Source of the DNA: Winogradskyella eckloniae | Lineage (GTDB): Bacteria; Bacteroidota; Bacteroidia; Flavobacteriales; Flavobacteriaceae | Length of the DNA: 64,000 bases | NCBI RefSeq assembly: GCF_013249045.1 | Contig: NZ_JABRWP010000004.1 | Coordinates: 310,001 to 374,000, forward strand | Direction of reading: 5' to 3' | Shown: in pieces, positions 15,955 to 25,996 of the stretch | Numbering within the stretch: the stretch's first letter is position 1 | Layout: each line of letters opens with the position of its first letter | The notes under the pieces: generated by a model | What the model saw: only the letters and a program-made list of their open reading frames with translations | Database searches by the model: none | Told to the model about the DNA's origin: nothing | Program-made: the position numbers and the translations under genes

Positions 15955-16231
15955 ATGCTTCATTGTAACGTTTTTGTGTACTAAAAACATATGTGTAAAA
16001 CCACATAATTGTAAATGTTGGTATAACATCTAAGCCAGGAAAACCTTCTTCTATTAAGGTAATCACACCAGCTACTTTGCCTGCTTTACCATCATATAAT
16101 TTAGTCATTATTAATGCTGAAATAGGCGCCCAAACAATATCTGTAAATTCTCCAAAACCTGGAATTACAAATGAGACCATACCAATAGCATCTAATAACA
16201 TGCCTAATCCTAATAATTTGTATTTATTCAT
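15953..16231 (-). CDS. Small conserved membrane protein
   Basis: 92 residues with three hydrophobic stretches (residues 7-24, 28-44 and 66-85). The sequence MNKYKLLGLGMLLDAIGMVS, then IVWAPISALIMTKLYDGKAG and EEGFPGLDVIPTFTIMW, is a compact inner-membrane protein type found across flavobacteria. No function is assigned to it to my knowledge. It is a single gene facing the metal-uptake operon. Confidence 0.75.
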   Translation of the reverse strand: MNKYKLLGLGMLLDAIGMVSFVIPGFGEFTDIVWAPISALIMTKLYDGKAGKVAGVITLIEEGFPGLDVIPTFTIMWFYTYVFSTQKRYNEA

Positions 16232-16354
16232 ATATAATATTTATTATCTATTATAACGCAATAAGTGTTCCAAAACATATTGAAAGTAGAGCTCTAAAAC
16301 CTCCAAAATACAGGATTTAACAAATAATTAAGAGGGAAGCCTCAATTCTGAGAT

Positions 16355-16362
16355 TAGATTTG
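16355..16362 (+). promoter_or_regulatory. Putative -7 box TAGATTTG
   Basis: A match to TAnnTTTG 74 bases before the DUF5916 gene. No TTG at the right distance is seen, so confidence is low. Confidence 0.35.
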
Positions 16363-16436
16363 TAACTGTAAATATGTAACAATTACTAAAAACTTACATC
16401 TGTACGGTATTATCAATCATCAGAAATCAATCAATT

Positions 16437-18878
16437 ATGAACTCTCGTTCACACCTTTCACTCCTACTTTACTTTGCTTTAACACTTTGTGTTTTCTCTC
16501 AAGATAAAAAATCACTTCAAATAGAGCGCACCAATACTGAACCAATTATAGATGGTATATTAGATGATGCAGTATGGGAGCATGCAGAAATTGCTACTGG
16601 TTTTACTCAAATAAGACCAGAGATTGGCAATAAACTCCCAAATGAAGAACGCACAGAAGTCAAAATAACTTACGATGATAGTGGCATCTATATTGCAGCG
16701 TATCTCTACGATGATCCTTCAAAAATAATGAAACAACTGACGTCTAGAGATAATTTTGGACAAAGTGATTTTTTTCTGATTGCACTAAATCCAAATAACG
16801 ATTCTCAAAACGACACTTATTTTGTAGTTTTTAGCTCAGGTCAGCAAGCCGATGCTATAGCTAACCCAACAATTGGTGAAGACTATGGCTGGAATGCCGT
16901 TTGGAAAAGTGCCGTAGAAATCAATGAAGACGGTTGGGCATTAGAAATGAAAATCCCTTATAGAGCTTTACGATTTGCAGATCAAGAAGAACCAACTTGG
17001 GGCATTCAATTTCATAGACATTTTAGACGATTACGATCTCAATACACATGGAATCCATTAGATCCAACCCAAGGATACGTTGGTCTATATCATGGTGAAC
17101 TAAAAGGTTTAGATAATATTAAACCACCTGTACGATTAAATCTTTATCCTTTTTCTACAGGTCTTGCTAACATCTACGATGGTGATACCAATACCAATCT
17201 TACATTTGGCATGGACGTAAAATATGGTCTTACAGATAATTTTACTTTAGATGCGACGTTGGTACCAGATTTTAGTCAAGCTGGTTTTGATAATGTCACG
17301 CTTAACCTTGGTCCTTTTGAGCAAACCTTTTCTGAGCAACGTCAGTTTTTTACAGAAGGTGTCGATTTGTTCTCTAAAGGTGGGTTGTTTTTTTCAAGAC
17401 GTATTGGTAATGGTCCTAGTGGTCAACTTAATTTAGCAGAAAATGAAGAAGCAAATATGCCCAACGATGTAAAGGTTTTAAATGCTTTAAAAGTATCAGG
17501 TAGAACAAAAGACGGCCTTGGTATTGGTCTTTTTAATGCCATTACAGAAAAAACATACGGAACAATCACTAATACAGATACGCAAGAATCTCGTAGAGAA
17601 GTTGTAGAACCATTTACAAATTACAATATCCTTGTTGTCGATCAGCAATTTAACGGCAATTCTTCAATAGGTTTAATAAACACCAATGTGCTAAGAGAAG
17701 GCCATTTTAGAGATGGTAATGCTACGGCTCTCGTTGGCGATATTAAAAATAAAAGAAATACTTACCGAATTATTCCTCAGTTAAAAATGAGCAACGTTAA
17801 CTATCAAGACAATGATTTAGAAACAGGTTATAGTACGTTTCTATATGTAGGTAAAACGCATGGCAATCTAAGATATAGTTTTGATCATAGTTATGCAGAC
17901 ACCAAATACAACATCAATGACTTAGGCTTAATCTATAGAAACAACTACAATAATTTTGGAATTGATATTTCGTATCAGATTTTTGAACCCAAAGGAAATT
18001 TAAATAGTTATAGCGTCAACACTTATCTGAATTACGAAAATTTAGCAAATCCAGGAACATTTTCAGGCACAAATTTTGGTGCAGAATTCAATGCGCAAAA
18101 CAAAGGCTTAAATAACTTTGGATTTTGGGCAGATTTTGAACCAGGTAAGCAATACGATTTTTTTGAATCTAGAGACGGAAGACCTTTTATCTTTGAAAAC
18201 TTAGCAAGCGCAGGAGGCTATTACTCTTCTAATTACAACAAAAAATTTGCGTTTGATATCAATGCAAATTCATACAAAATATTTGAAGATGGTAGAGATT
18301 TATTTGGCTACAACCTTACCTTAAGTCCTAGGTTTCGATTTAATGATAAATTTTTACTGGTTTATTCTACATCACTAAATGTATCTAATGGATCTAGAGG
18401 TTACGCAACGTATGTAGATGATCAGCCTATTTTTGGCGAGCGAAATAGACAAACCTTAACCAATAGCATATCCGCTAACTACACCTTTAATCCTTTAAAT
18501 ACGTTAGCATTAACGTTCAGACACTACTGGGATACTGTAAAGTATGATAATGACTTTTTTACGCTTTTAGACAACGGATCACTAACTACAGCTTCGGGCT
18601 ATACGCTTGACAACATTGGAGACAGTCCTGATATTAATTTTAGCACATGGAATATTGACTTTAGTTATTCATGGCAATTTGCACCAGGAAGCTTCTTAAC
18701 GACGCTTTACAGAAATCAACTTTTTAATAGAGATACATTAGCCGAAGAAAGTTACATTGACACACTCAATAATCTATTCGACCAACCAATTCAGCATACG
18801 TTTTCTGTAAGAGTACAATATTTTATAGATTTTAATGGGATAAAATCAGTGTTGAAAAGCAACAAATCTACCACTTAA
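16437..18878 (+). CDS. DUF5916 outer-membrane protein with CBM9-like N-terminal domain
   Basis: 813 residues. A signal peptide (residues 1-22, ending VFSQ) is followed by a CBM9-like beta-sandwich (PIIDGILDDAVWEHAEIATG near residues 36-55, IYIAAYLYDD and WALEMKIPYRALRF later) and a long region of amphipathic beta-strands typical of DUF5916, which resembles an outer-membrane barrel. Such proteins are common in Bacteroidota and sometimes annotated as hydrolases, but no catalytic activity is established to my knowledge. The LolD-like ATPase gene begins 39 bases downstream, possibly in the same transcript. Confidence 0.9.
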   Translation: MNSRSHLSLLLYFALTLCVFSQDKKSLQIERTNTEPIIDGILDDAVWEHAEIATGFTQIRPEIGNKLPNEERTEVKITYDDSGIYIAAYLYDDPSKIMKQLTSRDNFGQSDFFLIALNPNNDSQNDTYFVVFSSGQQADAIANPTIGEDYGWNAVWKSAVEINEDGWALEMKIPYRALRFADQEEPTWGIQFHRHFRRLRSQYTWNPLDPTQGYVGLYHGELKGLDNIKPPVRLNLYPFSTGLANIYDGDTNTNLTFGMDVKYGLTDNFTLDATLVPDFSQAGFDNVTLNLGPFEQTFSEQRQFFTEGVDLFSKGGLFFSRRIGNGPSGQLNLAENEEANMPNDVKVLNALKVSGRTKDGLGIGLFNAITEKTYGTITNTDTQESRREVVEPFTNYNILVVDQQFNGNSSIGLINTNVLREGHFRDGNATALVGDIKNKRNTYRIIPQLKMSNVNYQDNDLETGYSTFLYVGKTHGNLRYSFDHSYADTKYNINDLGLIYRNNYNNFGIDISYQIFEPKGNLNSYSVNTYLNYENLANPGTFSGTNFGAEFNAQNKGLNNFGFWADFEPGKQYDFFESRDGRPFIFENLASAGGYYSSNYNKKFAFDINANSYKIFEDGRDLFGYNLTLSPRFRFNDKFLLVYSTSLNVSNGSRGYATYVDDQPIFGERNRQTLTNSISANYTFNPLNTLALTFRHYWDTVKYDNDFFTLLDNGSLTTASGYTLDNIGDSPDINFSTWNIDFSYSWQFAPGSFLTTLYRNQLFNRDTLAEESYIDTLNNLFDQPIQHTFSVRVQYFIDFNGIKSVLKSNKSTT

Positions 18879-18917
18879 TATTGTACAGTAATTCTTTAAG
18901 TATTATTTTCACAACTT

Positions 18918-19592
18918 ATGAATAAAACAGTTATTTCTGCCAAGCAAATAAAAAAGGCCTATAATGATCTTCAGGTATTAAAGGGTGTAGATTTAGAAAT
19001 TTCTAAAGGTGAAGTGATCTCTATCGTTGGTGCCTCTGGAGCTGGTAAAACAACCTTACTTCAAATATTAGGAACTTTAGACAAACCCGATTACGCCTCA
19101 CAAACTGAACTCGTTATTAACGACGAATCTATTAAGACGTTAAATGACAAATCTTTGGCCAAATTTAGAAATCAAAATATTGGTTTTATCTTTCAATTTC
19201 ATCAATTATTACCAGAATTTTCAGCCTTAGAAAATGTTTGTATTCCGGCATATATTAATAACACCTCTAAGTCAGAAGCCGAAAAACGTGCAATAGAATT
19301 ATTGGAGTATTTAGGGTTAAAAGATAGAATTCATCATAAGCCTAATAGCATGTCTGGTGGCGAACAACAGCGTGTTGCTGTTGCAAGAGCATTAATCAAT
19401 AAGCCAAATATTATATTTGCTGATGAGCCTTCAGGAAATTTAGATAGTGAGTCTGCAGAGCAACTACATAATTTATTCTTTAAGCTCAGAGATGAATTTA
19501 ATCAAACATTTGTCATTGTAACGCACAATAAAGAATTAGCTACAATGGCAGATAGAACGTTGACTATGGTAGATGGTAAAATTGTAGATTAA
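18918..19592 (+). CDS. ABC transporter ATPase, LolD-like
   Basis: 224 residues of a MacB/LolD-type ATPase. Walker [10 protein letters not shown] is at residues 38-46, the Q-loop near 93 ([18 protein letters not shown] is characteristic of LolD/FtsE types), the signature MSGGEQQR at 145-152 and Walker B IIFADE at 165-170, with the switch His in VTHNKE near 205. It would energise a lipoprotein-release or similar membrane permease, but no permease gene is adjacent. In flavobacteria the LolD ATPase is often encoded apart from LolCE, so the LolD role is probable, not certain. Confidence 0.9.
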   Translation: MNKTVISAKQIKKAYNDLQVLKGVDLEISKGEVISIVGASGAGKTTLLQILGTLDKPDYASQTELVINDESIKTLNDKSLAKFRNQNIGFIFQFHQLLPEFSALENVCIPAYINNTSKSEAEKRAIELLEYLGLKDRIHHKPNSMSGGEQQRVAVARALINKPNIIFADEPSGNLDSESAEQLHNLFFKLRDEFNQTFVIVTHNKELATMADRTLTMVDGKIVD

Positions 19593-19802
19593 CAAAATCT
19601 TGCGTTAAGAAAGTCCTGCGTTTTAAAATTCCGCCATTATTATTGACACATACACGGATATAAAACCAGAACATCGTGGACGTCTCTTTAGCTAATATTG
19701 AAAACGAAGCGTTAAGGTTAATATCAATTAAATTTTAATATGTTTTGACGCAACCATTCTACAAGATTTACATCTAATAGAAAGCAATCATATCTCATTA
19801 CA
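19593..19802. other. Spacer with possible gene remains
   Basis: No intact gene. One plus-strand frame reads IDTYTDIKPEHRGRLFS to a stop (19642-19695), and the frame beside it continues SLANIENEALRLISIKF to another stop (19685-19738). The two join in sense at one frameshift, so this may be the tail of a decayed gene. I do not recognise the protein. Confidence 0.3.
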
Positions 19803-20834
19803 TTGAAAAACATAGTTACCTTTATCTTGTTATCTGTTGTTCTTACATCGTGTACAACTATATTAAATGGACGAACAACAAGAGTAAACATCTATGCAGA
19901 TCAAAACTCTAAAGTTGAATATAAAAGTGAAGAATTGCCGCTTGAAAATGGCACAACAACCATATACCCATTTCGCTCAAATGAGCCTTTAGAATTTACA
20001 ATTTCTAACGATAGCATTTCAACTGATATAAGAATAAACCGAGAGATTTCTTCATTAATTTATTTAAATATACCTTATACTTATGGTTTAGGTATTCTTG
20101 TAGATCTTACTAATGATAAGCGATTTACATATCGTAGAAATCTTTTTTTAGAAATAGACTCTACAGCCAATAGGTTTAAAATATTTGAAGGAAAAGCGAG
20201 GCCTTTTAAACAACACCAAACGTTTATTTACACTTCACCATTAATGGCTATGGATGTGTTTTCTCAGCCACAAATATCATTAGGTGTTGAGTATTTTCCA
20301 TTAAACAATCTTAGTTTTAGTGCAGAATATAGTACAGTCTATACAGAAAGATTAGGTTCTAGTTCGCGTACAGAATTTTTTGAAAACAAAGGGCGATCTT
20401 TTAGGTATGAGCTAAAATATTATAATCTTACACAGTTTGTTAGAAACCCAAAAGTCAATGAATATTTAGGTTTTGAAGCGCGTTTTGTAAGGTATCAATA
20501 CAATAAATCCATAGAATACTATCGCAACAACGAAAACATTAACTACTATGTTAAGGAACAAATTGCGGTACAAAAATCACTAGATATATTTAATATTAAA
20601 TATGGACTTAATTTCCCTGTTGGAAAACAAATGTATATCGATTTGTACACCGGTTTTGGTATCAGAAACAAAACCTTTGCCAACCCTAATATCAAATACA
20701 ATGCAGAATCAGATCAATTGATTGATGATGACAGGCATTTTTTATTCTTTGGTCAAAATAATTATCTAGAAGGTGTTCATGACCGCAAACTTTTCAATTT
20801 CTCTTTAGGGTTTAAGTTTGGTGTAAAGCTTTAA
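19803..20834 (+). CDS. Lipoprotein, probable beta-rich outer-membrane protein
   Basis: 343 residues from a TTG start; the leader MKNIVTFILLSVVLTSC has lipobox LTSC, and no ATG lies near enough to keep it. The N-terminal part (residues 20-90) may be a small beta domain, and from about residue 145 strands alternate polar and hydrophobic residues (ISLGVEYFPLNNLSFSAEYS, EYLGFEARFVRYQYN) and end in FNFSLGFKFGVKL. That is the pattern of an outer-membrane beta-barrel or a protein packed against one. I do not recognise a family. Confidence 0.7.
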   Translation: MKNIVTFILLSVVLTSCTTILNGRTTRVNIYADQNSKVEYKSEELPLENGTTTIYPFRSNEPLEFTISNDSISTDIRINREISSLIYLNIPYTYGLGILVDLTNDKRFTYRRNLFLEIDSTANRFKIFEGKARPFKQHQTFIYTSPLMAMDVFSQPQISLGVEYFPLNNLSFSAEYSTVYTERLGSSSRTEFFENKGRSFRYELKYYNLTQFVRNPKVNEYLGFEARFVRYQYNKSIEYYRNNENINYYVKEQIAVQKSLDIFNIKYGLNFPVGKQMYIDLYTGFGIRNKTFANPNIKYNAESDQLIDDDRHFLFFGQNNYLEGVHDRKLFNFSLGFKFGVKL

Positions 20835-20886
20835 AATAAAGTTGAAATCTGTTAAAAAAATTGTGGTAAAACGTGCCATAAAATAG

Positions 20887-20894
20887 TACTTTCG
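20887..20894 (+). promoter_or_regulatory. Weak -7 box TACTTTCG
   Basis: It differs from TAnnTTTG by one base, lies 85 bases before the esterase start and has a TTG 23 bases upstream. Plausible but unproven. Confidence 0.3.
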
Positions 20895-20979
20895 CTGTTT
20901 ACTCTTTATTTTCATTTTTTAAATTCTATCCCAAAAAAAATGAGTCCATTTTAAAGAGATATTATCAATACTAAAACAT

Positions 20980-21753
20980 ATGACAGTGACGGAGTTTGAA
21001 CCTATAATAGAAGTTCTAGAAGAAGCCTACGAAATACCACATCTTAATGCTACCAGAAAAATTTCGGCAGTATTACCACACAATTATTACGAAACTGATA
21101 AACGCTACCCTGTACTCTACCTTCAAGACGGACAAAATTTATTTAACCCTTCTGCTCCATTTGGTGATTGGGCTATAGATAAATCTATGGCAAAGTTGGC
21201 ACAAGAAGGTTTAGGTGATCTCATTATAATTGCCGTAGATCATGGTAACGAAGAGCGCATTAGTGAATATCTACCTTATTTTCATCCACGTTTTGGAGAA
21301 GGAAAAGGTAAATTCTATATTCAGTTTATGATTGAAAGACTAATTCCTTATATTAATAGTCATTACAGAACCAAAACCGATTTTGAAAACACCGGAATTG
21401 GTGGTAGTTCTATGGGTGGCTTAATTAGTTTACATGCAGGACTTAAAAATCCTAGAGTATTTGGTAAAATGATGATCTTTTCCCCTAGCCTATGGATTTC
21501 TAATAAAATATTTAAAAGCACTAAGTCTTTTCAACCTTTAGAGGAAGCGAAAATATATTTATATTCTGGTGGTAAAGAAAGTGATGCGCACCTTCCTAAT
21601 GCCCATAAATTAGGAAGCATTATTAAAGAACGAATGATAAAAGGATATCATATTGATTTTCATTTTTCAATCAATGAAGAAGGTAACCATTCCGAAATGC
21701 ACTGGAGAGAAGAATTCCCAAAGGCCGTAAAATGGCTTTATTTTAATTCATAA
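20980..21753 (+). CDS. Alpha/beta hydrolase, putative esterase family
   Basis: 257 residues without a signal peptide, therefore cytoplasmic. It shows the esterase D/Fes-like order: YPVLYLQDGQNLFNP, then LIIIAVDHGNEERISEY, and the nucleophile elbow GGSSMGG, whose Ser lies near residue 149. The His of the triad is probably in EEGNHSEMHW near the C-terminus. Relatives hydrolyse S-formylglutathione, ferric enterobactin or short acyl esters; the sequence does not decide. The aminopeptidase gene begins 3 bases after its stop, so both are one operon. Confidence 0.88.
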   Translation: MTVTEFEPIIEVLEEAYEIPHLNATRKISAVLPHNYYETDKRYPVLYLQDGQNLFNPSAPFGDWAIDKSMAKLAQEGLGDLIIIAVDHGNEERISEYLPYFHPRFGEGKGKFYIQFMIERLIPYINSHYRTKTDFENTGIGGSSMGGLISLHAGLKNPRVFGKMMIFSPSLWISNKIFKSTKSFQPLEEAKIYLYSGGKESDAHLPNAHKLGSIIKERMIKGYHIDFHFSINEEGNHSEMHWREEFPKAVKWLYFNS

Positions 21754-21756
21754 ATT

Positions 21757-23169
21757 ATGACATATACACATTCTAAAACACTAGATACTTCAACCGATTT
21801 TATTCTACCTTGCAAAAAGGACGATTTAAAATCTATAGCACATCTATTACCTATAAAACAACCAGATTTTGATGGCAGTTTTGCTACATACCTTCAACTT
21901 TATGGGAAAGATGGTAATAGAATTTATCTCATAGGATTAGGTGAAGAAAAGCATAACGCACAACTTGAAAATGCATTTCATAAATTAGCCTTTGATACGC
22001 AAAAATATTGGGATAAGTCAATACAAGTATATGCAGAGGAACTCACCGAAGCTAACGTTAGAAAAGCTGTTATTGGCCTAGAAATGGCACAATATCAAAT
22101 TGGCGCTTTTAAATCTGAAAAAGAAAAAAGCAAAAAAACCTCAGTTGCCATAGTCACTTCAAAATCCATCAAGAGTGTTATAGAAGAAGGTAATTTTACT
22201 GGCCAAACAATAAATAAAATTAAAGCTTTGGTTGATGCGCCACCAAATATAAAAACACCTGAGTATTTAGGTAAATGGGCAGAAAAATCTTCAAAAAAAG
22301 CCAATTACAAATGCACAGTTTTAAAACACAAAGAACTGAAAAAACAAGGTTTTGAAGCGGTTTTATCTGTAGGCAAAGGCAGTGTAAACAAACCGGTTGT
22401 AATTATTAATGAGTATTATGGCAACACCAGTAAAAAAGTGGATATTGCTTTAGTCGGTAAAGGTATTACCTTTGATTCTGGAGGGTTATCTATAAAACCG
22501 TCGACCAATTTACATTACATGAAAAGTGATATGGGTGGCGCTGCCGTTGTTTTAGGTGTAATAGAATTAATCGCCAAGTTAAAACTTAATATTAATGTTG
22601 TTGGTATTGTGTGTTCGGCTGAGAATGCGGTAGATGCAGAAAGCTACAGACCTGGTGATGTTATAGACTCCTACTCTGGTAAAACCATCGAAATTATTGA
22701 TACAGATGCTGAAGGCCGATTAGTGTTAGCAGATGGATTAAGCTATGCGGTACAACAGATTAAACCCGAATATTTAATCGATTTGGCGACGCTAACTGGT
22801 AGTGTTGTTAGAACTTTAGGCTATGAAGCTGCTGGTATGTTTACACACAATGTAGACATGGCCAATACCATGTCTCAAATAGGATACAATGTACACGAGC
22901 GCGTATGGCAATTACCAATGTTTGAAGAATACAAAAGTGATTTACATAGCGATGTTGCAGATTTAAGAAACTTTAGTGGAAAACCTTTAACAGGTGCTAC
23001 CAATGCCGCTCAGTTTTTAGAAGCGTTTACCGAAGATCATAATAATTGGATGCATTTAGATATTGCAGGTGTTTCTTTTGGGAGTTCGCCCTATGCAAAA
23101 ATGAAAAGCGCCTCTGGTTATGGTATTCAATTAATCACCGAATTTATTAAGACTAAACTCACGTCATAA
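21757..23169 (+). CDS. M17 leucyl aminopeptidase family protein
   Basis: 470 residues. The catalytic C-terminal domain is complete: VGKGITFDSGGLSIKPS carries the metal- and substrate-binding Lys and Asp, KSDMGGAAVVLG follows, and IDTDAEGRLVLADGL is the NTDAEGRL signature with Asp in place of the usual Asn. The N-terminal macro-like domain is divergent, as in many Bacteroidota members. The enzyme removes N-terminal residues from peptides using two divalent metals, in the cytoplasm. It is probably cotranscribed with the preceding hydrolase. Confidence 0.95.
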   Translation: MTYTHSKTLDTSTDFILPCKKDDLKSIAHLLPIKQPDFDGSFATYLQLYGKDGNRIYLIGLGEEKHNAQLENAFHKLAFDTQKYWDKSIQVYAEELTEANVRKAVIGLEMAQYQIGAFKSEKEKSKKTSVAIVTSKSIKSVIEEGNFTGQTINKIKALVDAPPNIKTPEYLGKWAEKSSKKANYKCTVLKHKELKKQGFEAVLSVGKGSVNKPVVIINEYYGNTSKKVDIALVGKGITFDSGGLSIKPSTNLHYMKSDMGGAAVVLGVIELIAKLKLNINVVGIVCSAENAVDAESYRPGDVIDSYSGKTIEIIDTDAEGRLVLADGLSYAVQQIKPEYLIDLATLTGSVVRTLGYEAAGMFTHNVDMANTMSQIGYNVHERVWQLPMFEEYKSDLHSDVADLRNFSGKPLTGATNAAQFLEAFTEDHNNWMHLDIAGVSFGSSPYAKMKSASGYGIQLITEFIKTKLTS

Positions 23170-23284
23170 CTTGCTTAGTTAAAATAACTTAATATCTTTA
23201 TGGTAACATAAGCGATAAAAACATAACCCATCAAGGTCTCATTTTATACCATATAAAAACACCCTTGAATTTAACCACCAAACC

Positions 23285-24484
23285 ATGTCTAAAACACCAT
23301 TAAACTTTCTTTGTATATCTACTTATTTTAAAGGCGAAGATTTCTTGAAGAGCGTAAAAGCAGAAGGCAATAACGTTTACTTACTAACGAAGAGTAAACT
23401 AAACCAAGAACCTTGGCCATGGGAATCTATTGAAGATACCTTTTATATTGAAGAATGGAATTATGACAACGTGGTTAAAGGCATCGCCTATAAATTTAGA
23501 ACTATAAAATTCGATCGTTTTGTAGCACTAGACGATTTTGATGTCGAAAAGGTAGCTCTACTGAGAGAACATTTTAGAATGCCAGGTATGGGTAGAACTA
23601 CTGCGCATTATTTTAGAGATAAACTAGCTATGCGTGTTAAAGCTAAAGAAGAAGGTGTTAATGTTCCAGAATTTACAGACTTATTTAATAACGACGCTAT
23701 TAATGAATATGCAGATCGTGTGAGTCCACCATGGTTAATTAAACCTAGAATGGAAGCTTCAGCAACAGGTATAAAAAAAATACATTCTAAAGAACAATTA
23801 TGGCACATTGTAAATGAACTTGGTGATGAACGCGATAATTATTTGATCGAAAAATTTGCGCCAGGTGATGTGTATCATGTTGATGGATTAAACGTTGATG
23901 GAAAAGTCGCTTTTGCAAGAGTCAGCAAATATTTAGACACACCTTTTGAAGTCGCTCATGGTGGCGGAATTTTTAGATCTGCTAGTTCTGAAATAGGATC
24001 TAAAGTTGAAAAAGGATTACAAAACATGAATGCTCAAGTGATGAAAGCCTTCGGTATGCAATTTGGCGCATCACACACAGAGTTTATACAATCTAAAGCC
24101 ACTGGAGAATTGTTCTTCTTAGAAACATCCTCTAGAGTTGGTGGTGCTAATTTAGCCGAAATGGTAGAATATGCATCAGGCGTTAATCTTTGGGGCGAAT
24201 GGGCAAAAATAGAATCGGCTAATCTTCTAAAAAAGAAATACAAATTACCAAAAATCAACAATAAATATGCAGGCATCGTTGTGTCATTAAGTCGATTTGA
24301 GCATCCAGACACCTCTAGTTTTACAGACAAAGAAATTGTATGGCGCATGGATAAAGCTTGGCATATTGGTTTAATCGTTGTTTCAGATTCTAGTGAGCGC
24401 GTCTTAGAATTATTAGATCAATACACAGATCGCATAGGTAAAGAATTTCATGCTAGTTTACCTGCACCAGATAAATCTGAATAA
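23285..24484 (+). CDS. ATP-grasp domain protein, unknown ligase
   Basis: 399 residues. An N-terminal pre-ATP-grasp domain (MSKTPLNFLCISTYFKGEDF) leads to the ATP-grasp core: PPWLIKPRMEASATGIKKI binds ATP, NYLIEKFAPGDVYHVDGL follows, and FFLETSSRVGGANLAEMV has the Mg-binding Glu and Arg pattern of biotin carboxylase-like ATP-grasp enzymes. It should couple a carboxylate to an amine or thiol through an acyl phosphate. The partner substrates cannot be read from the sequence. It has no clear link to the amide-ligase cluster 7 kb further on. Confidence 0.87.
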   Translation: MSKTPLNFLCISTYFKGEDFLKSVKAEGNNVYLLTKSKLNQEPWPWESIEDTFYIEEWNYDNVVKGIAYKFRTIKFDRFVALDDFDVEKVALLREHFRMPGMGRTTAHYFRDKLAMRVKAKEEGVNVPEFTDLFNNDAINEYADRVSPPWLIKPRMEASATGIKKIHSKEQLWHIVNELGDERDNYLIEKFAPGDVYHVDGLNVDGKVAFARVSKYLDTPFEVAHGGGIFRSASSEIGSKVEKGLQNMNAQVMKAFGMQFGASHTEFIQSKATGELFFLETSSRVGGANLAEMVEYASGVNLWGEWAKIESANLLKKKYKLPKINNKYAGIVVSLSRFEHPDTSSFTDKEIVWRMDKAWHIGLIVVSDSSERVLELLDQYTDRIGKEFHASLPAPDKSE

Positions 24485-24509
24485 TTGTTTATTTAATTCA
24501 TATATTAAT

Positions 24510-25124
24510 TTGAAGTTAGTGCTTATTACCATTGGAGTCATTCTACTACTCATCATTCTATTTGTAGTTTACAGATGGATTGCGTTTAGAAGAAAACGAC
24601 GACAAACAGACCTATTGAGATTTAATAGAATTAAGCCACTATACGATAAACTCATCAATGGTTTAGAGGTGAATCGTGCTGAAGTCTTAAACCTTGCTAA
24701 AGACAATAAAACAAGAGAATTAACGTATCAAATTTTAGAAGAACACCATAAGCTAGATCTTTTTCCTGAAGCCTATTTTACCATAATTAGTGCCGCAGAA
24801 AGTCATTTAGTCAATTGGCTAGAATTTCCAACAGAATTAGACAAAATACCTGATGAGATTGAACATCTTGAAGAAGTTACTATAGATTTTGACGGAAACA
24901 ATGTCCTTTACCATGTGTTTAAATACAAAACCTACGAACCACATTGGGCTGCAGATAACGGCTGGATGCTAGGTGTTGTTGGGCCATATTTTAAGGATAG
25001 TAAGCCCTATGATTTTGCTAATGCAACATTTAGTCGTTGTAGCAGTAAGCTTGGAGAGGTAACACCAAAAGATGAAGCCGAATGGGTACATAAAAATATC
25101 GCCTTAAGACGACCAAAACAATAG
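24510..25124 (+). CDS. Membrane-anchored conserved protein
   Basis: I place the start at TTG 24510 (reading MKLVLITIGVILLLIILFVVY). The in-frame ATG at 24450 would overlap the ATP-grasp gene and puts a polar stretch before the anchor. The product has 204 residues: one N-terminal membrane segment (residues 3-21), a basic RRKRRQTD stop-transfer, and a soluble domain with ITIDFDGNNVLYHVFKYKT-like beta structure and an ADNGWMLGVVGPYF motif. It faces the cytoplasm if the positive-inside rule holds. Function unknown; the RDD gene follows after 40 bases. Confidence 0.65.
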   Translation: MKLVLITIGVILLLIILFVVYRWIAFRRKRRQTDLLRFNRIKPLYDKLINGLEVNRAEVLNLAKDNKTRELTYQILEEHHKLDLFPEAYFTIISAAESHLVNWLEFPTELDKIPDEIEHLEEVTIDFDGNNVLYHVFKYKTYEPHWAADNGWMLGVVGPYFKDSKPYDFANATFSRCSSKLGEVTPKDEAEWVHKNIALRRPKQ

Positions 25125-25164
25125 TTACTTAGTTGTAAATCAGTAGCAAAATAATGTAAATATC

Positions 25165-25935
25165 ATGCAAAACAATCAAGACTATCAACATACGGATTTT
25201 CAGCTTTCAAGTCGAAAAAGAAGAATTGCTGCCTTTTTAGTAGATCATTTTGTAATGACATTTTTAATCGTTTCCATAACTTTTTTAGCATTAGGACCAG
25301 ATTATTTAAATGAACCTGATTTCTCTAAAATCACAGCAATAATGCTAACAACCTTTTTAATAGGTTTTGCTATTTATTTTGGGAAGGATTCTATTAATGG
25401 AATTAGTATTGGTAAGTGGATTTTTGGTATTATGGTTAGAGATGAAGACAATCCAGAAATTGTACCATCCATTGGTAAATTGTTTTTCAGGAATATATTT
25501 TTAATAATTGGGCCTGTAGAATTTATAATGCTTGCCTCAAGTAATGAAAAAAAGCGTTTAGGTGATAAAATTGCTAAAACTATTGTTGTAAAAAATCCTA
25601 ATACACCAAGTAAAACACTTCGAATTCTCGCCTTAGTTGGTGCTGGTTTAGTGTTTATAACGTTTATGATCCTATTTGTTGGTGCGGCCATGAAAAATTC
25701 AGATGCCTATCAAGTTGCTGTAAAAAACATAGAACAGAACGAACGTATAATTGAAGATACTGGTGGTATAACGGGTTATGGTATGATGCCATCAGGTAGT
25801 ATAAATATTACTAACGGTTTTGGAGAAGCACAACTATCCATTACAGTTTTAGGGAATAAAAAAGATGTGAAGGTTGGTGTGTACTTAACCAAACAACCCA
25901 ATGACGACTGGCAATTAATTGAAATGAATCAATAA
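25165..25935 (+). CDS. RDD domain fused to a Coa1-like domain
   Basis: 256 residues. The first 145 are an RDD membrane domain (SSRKRRIAAFLVDHFVMTFL, DSINGISIGKWIFGIMVRD, EKKRLGDKIAKTIVV) with three membrane segments. A fourth hydrophobic segment (155-176) leads into a C-terminal domain of about 70 residues: SDAYQVAVKNIEQNERIIED, then GYGMMPSGSINITNGFGEAQ and a final DDWQLIEM. This is the pattern of the cytochrome oxidase assembly factor Coa1 family. The combination suggests an envelope or respiratory assembly role, which remains inference. Confidence 0.8.
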   Translation: MQNNQDYQHTDFQLSSRKRRIAAFLVDHFVMTFLIVSITFLALGPDYLNEPDFSKITAIMLTTFLIGFAIYFGKDSINGISIGKWIFGIMVRDEDNPEIVPSIGKLFFRNIFLIIGPVEFIMLASSNEKKRLGDKIAKTIVVKNPNTPSKTLRILALVGAGLVFITFMILFVGAAMKNSDAYQVAVKNIEQNERIIEDTGGITGYGMMPSGSINITNGFGEAQLSITVLGNKKDVKVGVYLTKQPNDDWQLIEMNQ

Positions 25936-25996
25936 ATTCAGAAAAAAGTATTCAACTATATGTAATTAGAATACATTTAATAGCCCATAACTTCTG

